From the NCBI GenBank assembly GCA_036403795.1, contig DASWQJ010000022.1, positions 1 to 7,167 of the forward strand: 7,167 nt of DNA. Direction: 5' to 3'. The translations under genes and the position numbers were made by a program. A model generated the notes under the pieces. The model worked only from the letters and a program-made list of their open reading frames with translations, ran no database searches and was not told where the DNA came from. This DNA is from Stenotrophomonas_A sp036403795 (GTDB lineage Bacteria > Pseudomonadota > Gammaproteobacteria > Xanthomonadales > Xanthomonadaceae). Shown here piece after piece: positions 5,885 through 7,167 of the stretch (position 1 is the first letter of the stretch; every line of letters starts with the position of its first letter).

Positions 5885-7167
5885 TCAGGCCAGGCGGTAA
5901 TGGTCGACGACGCGATAGCGGCGCGCATAAAGGCCGAATGCCAGCGCCGCCAGGAAGGCAAAGCCGGCGAAGAAGAACATCAGGAACGCCGCCTCGCTCA
6001 GGCCGGTGCTGCCGATATGGCTGGTCACCGCTTCATTGCGCACCGCCACGTTCGACAGCAGGACCCACAGGTTGCCCACCGTGGTGGTGAGATACCAGAA
6101 GCTCATCACCACGCCTTTCATGGACGCCGGCGCCTGGCTGTACGCGAACTCGATGCCCGTTGCCGACACCAGCACCTCACCAAACGTCAGTAGCGCATAT
6201 GGCAGGATCTGCCAGGCGATGTGCATCGGATCGCCGCCATCCATCTCCATCTGGATGGCCCCCACCACCACCCACGCCAACCCGCTGAAAGCGATGCCCG
6301 CGGTCATGCGGCGCAGCGCGGTCGCCTCATAGCCCAGCTTGCGCAGCAGCGGATACAGCACCAGGTTGTTGAAGGGGATCAGCAGCATCACCAGCAGCGG
6401 ATTGAGTGCCTGCATCTGCGAGGCGGTGAACCAACTCGGCATCACCATCTCGCGACCCTGCAGCACCCAGGTCGAGGCCTTCTGGTCGAACAGCGAGAAG
6501 AACGGCGTCACCAGCGCGAACACCACCAACACGCGAAGCAGGGCCCGCACTCCGTCCACGGCCGCATCCGGATGCACGCCACGGGCGCGCTCGAGCTGCC
6601 ACCACGTGCCGCCACCCACGCCGGCCAGCACCAGCACCAACGCCAGGCACAGGCAGATGACGATGCCCAGCGAGGCGACGAAAACAAAACTGCCCAGTGC
6701 CAGCAACACCGAAACGCCGGCCATCGCCAGCCCAGGCCTGCCCTGCCCCGGCGCGTGCGACAGCAGGGCGGTGCGTACCACTGCGGCAAAGCCGTCCGGA
6801 TCTTCCGGCGGCGGCGGCACGTGCACATAGCGCTTGCGGCCCAACCAGAACACGAAGGTCGCCACGAACATCAGCAGGCCCGGGATACCGAACGCCCATG
6901 CCGGCCCGAGGTTCTTCAAGGCCAGCGGAATCAGCAGCGACGCAAACAGCGATCCAAAATTGATGATCCAGTAGAACGCGTCGAACGCGACCTTCGCCAG
7001 ATGCTTGTTGGCCTGGTCGAACTGGTCGCCCATGAACGAGGCCACCAAGGGCTTGATGCCGCCGGCCCCGAAGGCAATCAGTCCCAGGCCCAGGAAAAAC
7101 CCGTTGCGATCACCCTCGAACAACGCCAGGCAGGCGTGACCGGCGCAATACACCAGGCTGAACCACA
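5885..7167 (-). CDS. POT-family proton-dependent oligopeptide transporter, 5' end beyond the window
   Basis: The frame is open to base 7167, giving 426 visible residues; family members are about 480-550, so roughly 80-100 N-terminal residues, including the usual ExxER motif, are missing. A GTG at 7153 could be read as a start, but the frame and the homology-like sequence (WFSL) continue past it. The POT/PTR2 signature region is clear: LIAFGAGGIKPLVASFMGDQF (about 29-49) and FYWIINFGS (64-72). TPFFSLFDQKASTW (220-233) and FGEVLVSATGIEFAYSQAP (328-346, with the conserved Glu) match later helices. Two extra spans between the N- and C-terminal halves (about 144-184) fit the HA-HB helices of bacterial POT proteins. 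The protein imports di- or tripeptides with protons across the inner membrane. Substrate range is not readable. It is followed closely by the rhomboid gene. Confidence 0.94.
   Translation of the reverse strand, partial: WFSLVYCAGHACLALFEGDRNGFFLGLGLIAFGAGGIKPLVASFMGDQFDQANKHLAKVAFDAFYWIINFGSLFASLLIPLALKNLGPAWAFGIPGLLMFVATFVFWLGRKRYVHVPPPPEDPDGFAAVVRTALLSHAPGQGRPGLAMAGVSVLLALGSFVFVASLGIVICLCLALVLVLAGVGGGTWWQLERARGVHPDAAVDGVRALLRVLVVFALVTPFFSLFDQKASTWVLQGREMVMPSWFTASQMQALNPLLVMLLIPFNNLVLYPLLRKLGYEATALRRMTAGIAFSGLAWVVVGAIQMEMDGGDPMHIAWQILPYALLTFGEVLVSATGIEFAYSQAPASMKGVVMSFWYLTTTVGNLWVLLSNVAVRNEAVTSHIGSTGLSEAAFLMFFFAGFAFLAALAFGLYARRYRVVDHYRLA

Noticed and set aside
5283..5900. Plus-strand open frame of 205 codons
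   Set aside because: It covers the complement of the rhomboid gene, whose catalytic motifs are intact on the other strand; its sequence is His/Gln/Arg-rich shadow coding.

Overview
The window is a GC-rich stretch of an ordinary-looking bacterial chromosome. It most resembles a gammaproteobacterium of the Xanthomonadaceae/Lysobacteraceae (Stenotrophomonas, Pseudoxanthomonas or Luteimonas type). This placement is an inference from base composition, third-position G/C bias and the general character of the proteins, and is not proven by any marker gene here. No rRNA, tRNA, CRISPR array, insertion sequence or phage gene was seen, and base and codon use look even from end to end.

Layout. Seven of the eight genes lie on the minus strand. 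Read in the direction of minus-strand transcription they form three groups. (1) 7167-5253: a POT-family proton/peptide symporter, cut off at its N-terminus by the window edge, followed 17 bp later by a compact six-helix rhomboid intramembrane protease. (2) 4790-2458: a small YjdJ/NATD1-type acetyltransferase, an RsiV-like DUF3298 lipoprotein and cyclopropane-fatty-acid synthase (cfa), with gaps of only 26 and 24 bp, so they are probably co-transcribed. (3) 2365-1: a MarR-family repressor and a large FUSC-family (AaeB-like) efflux protein, cut off at its C-terminus by the window edge. This pair has its own promoter, whose -10 element lies inside a 20-bp imperfect palindrome that probably serves as the MarR operator.

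The only plus-strand gene is a 65-residue protein of unknown function at 4992-5189. It sits between groups 1 and 2 and is divergent from the acetyltransferase. Upstream of it is a nearly perfect sigma-54 (RpoN) -24/-12 promoter with correct GG-N10-GC spacing. A candidate activator palindrome lies about 90-100 bp upstream of the expected transcription start. This is the least explained and most interesting item in the window: a tiny lysine-free acidic protein apparently under tight, activator-dependent control.

Functionally most of the window concerns the cell envelope: export of aromatic or organic acids, modification of membrane lipids, an outer-membrane-type lipoprotein, intramembrane proteolysis and peptide uptake. 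No multi-gene system that is clearly new was found. The coding density is high and no gap exceeds about 200 bp.
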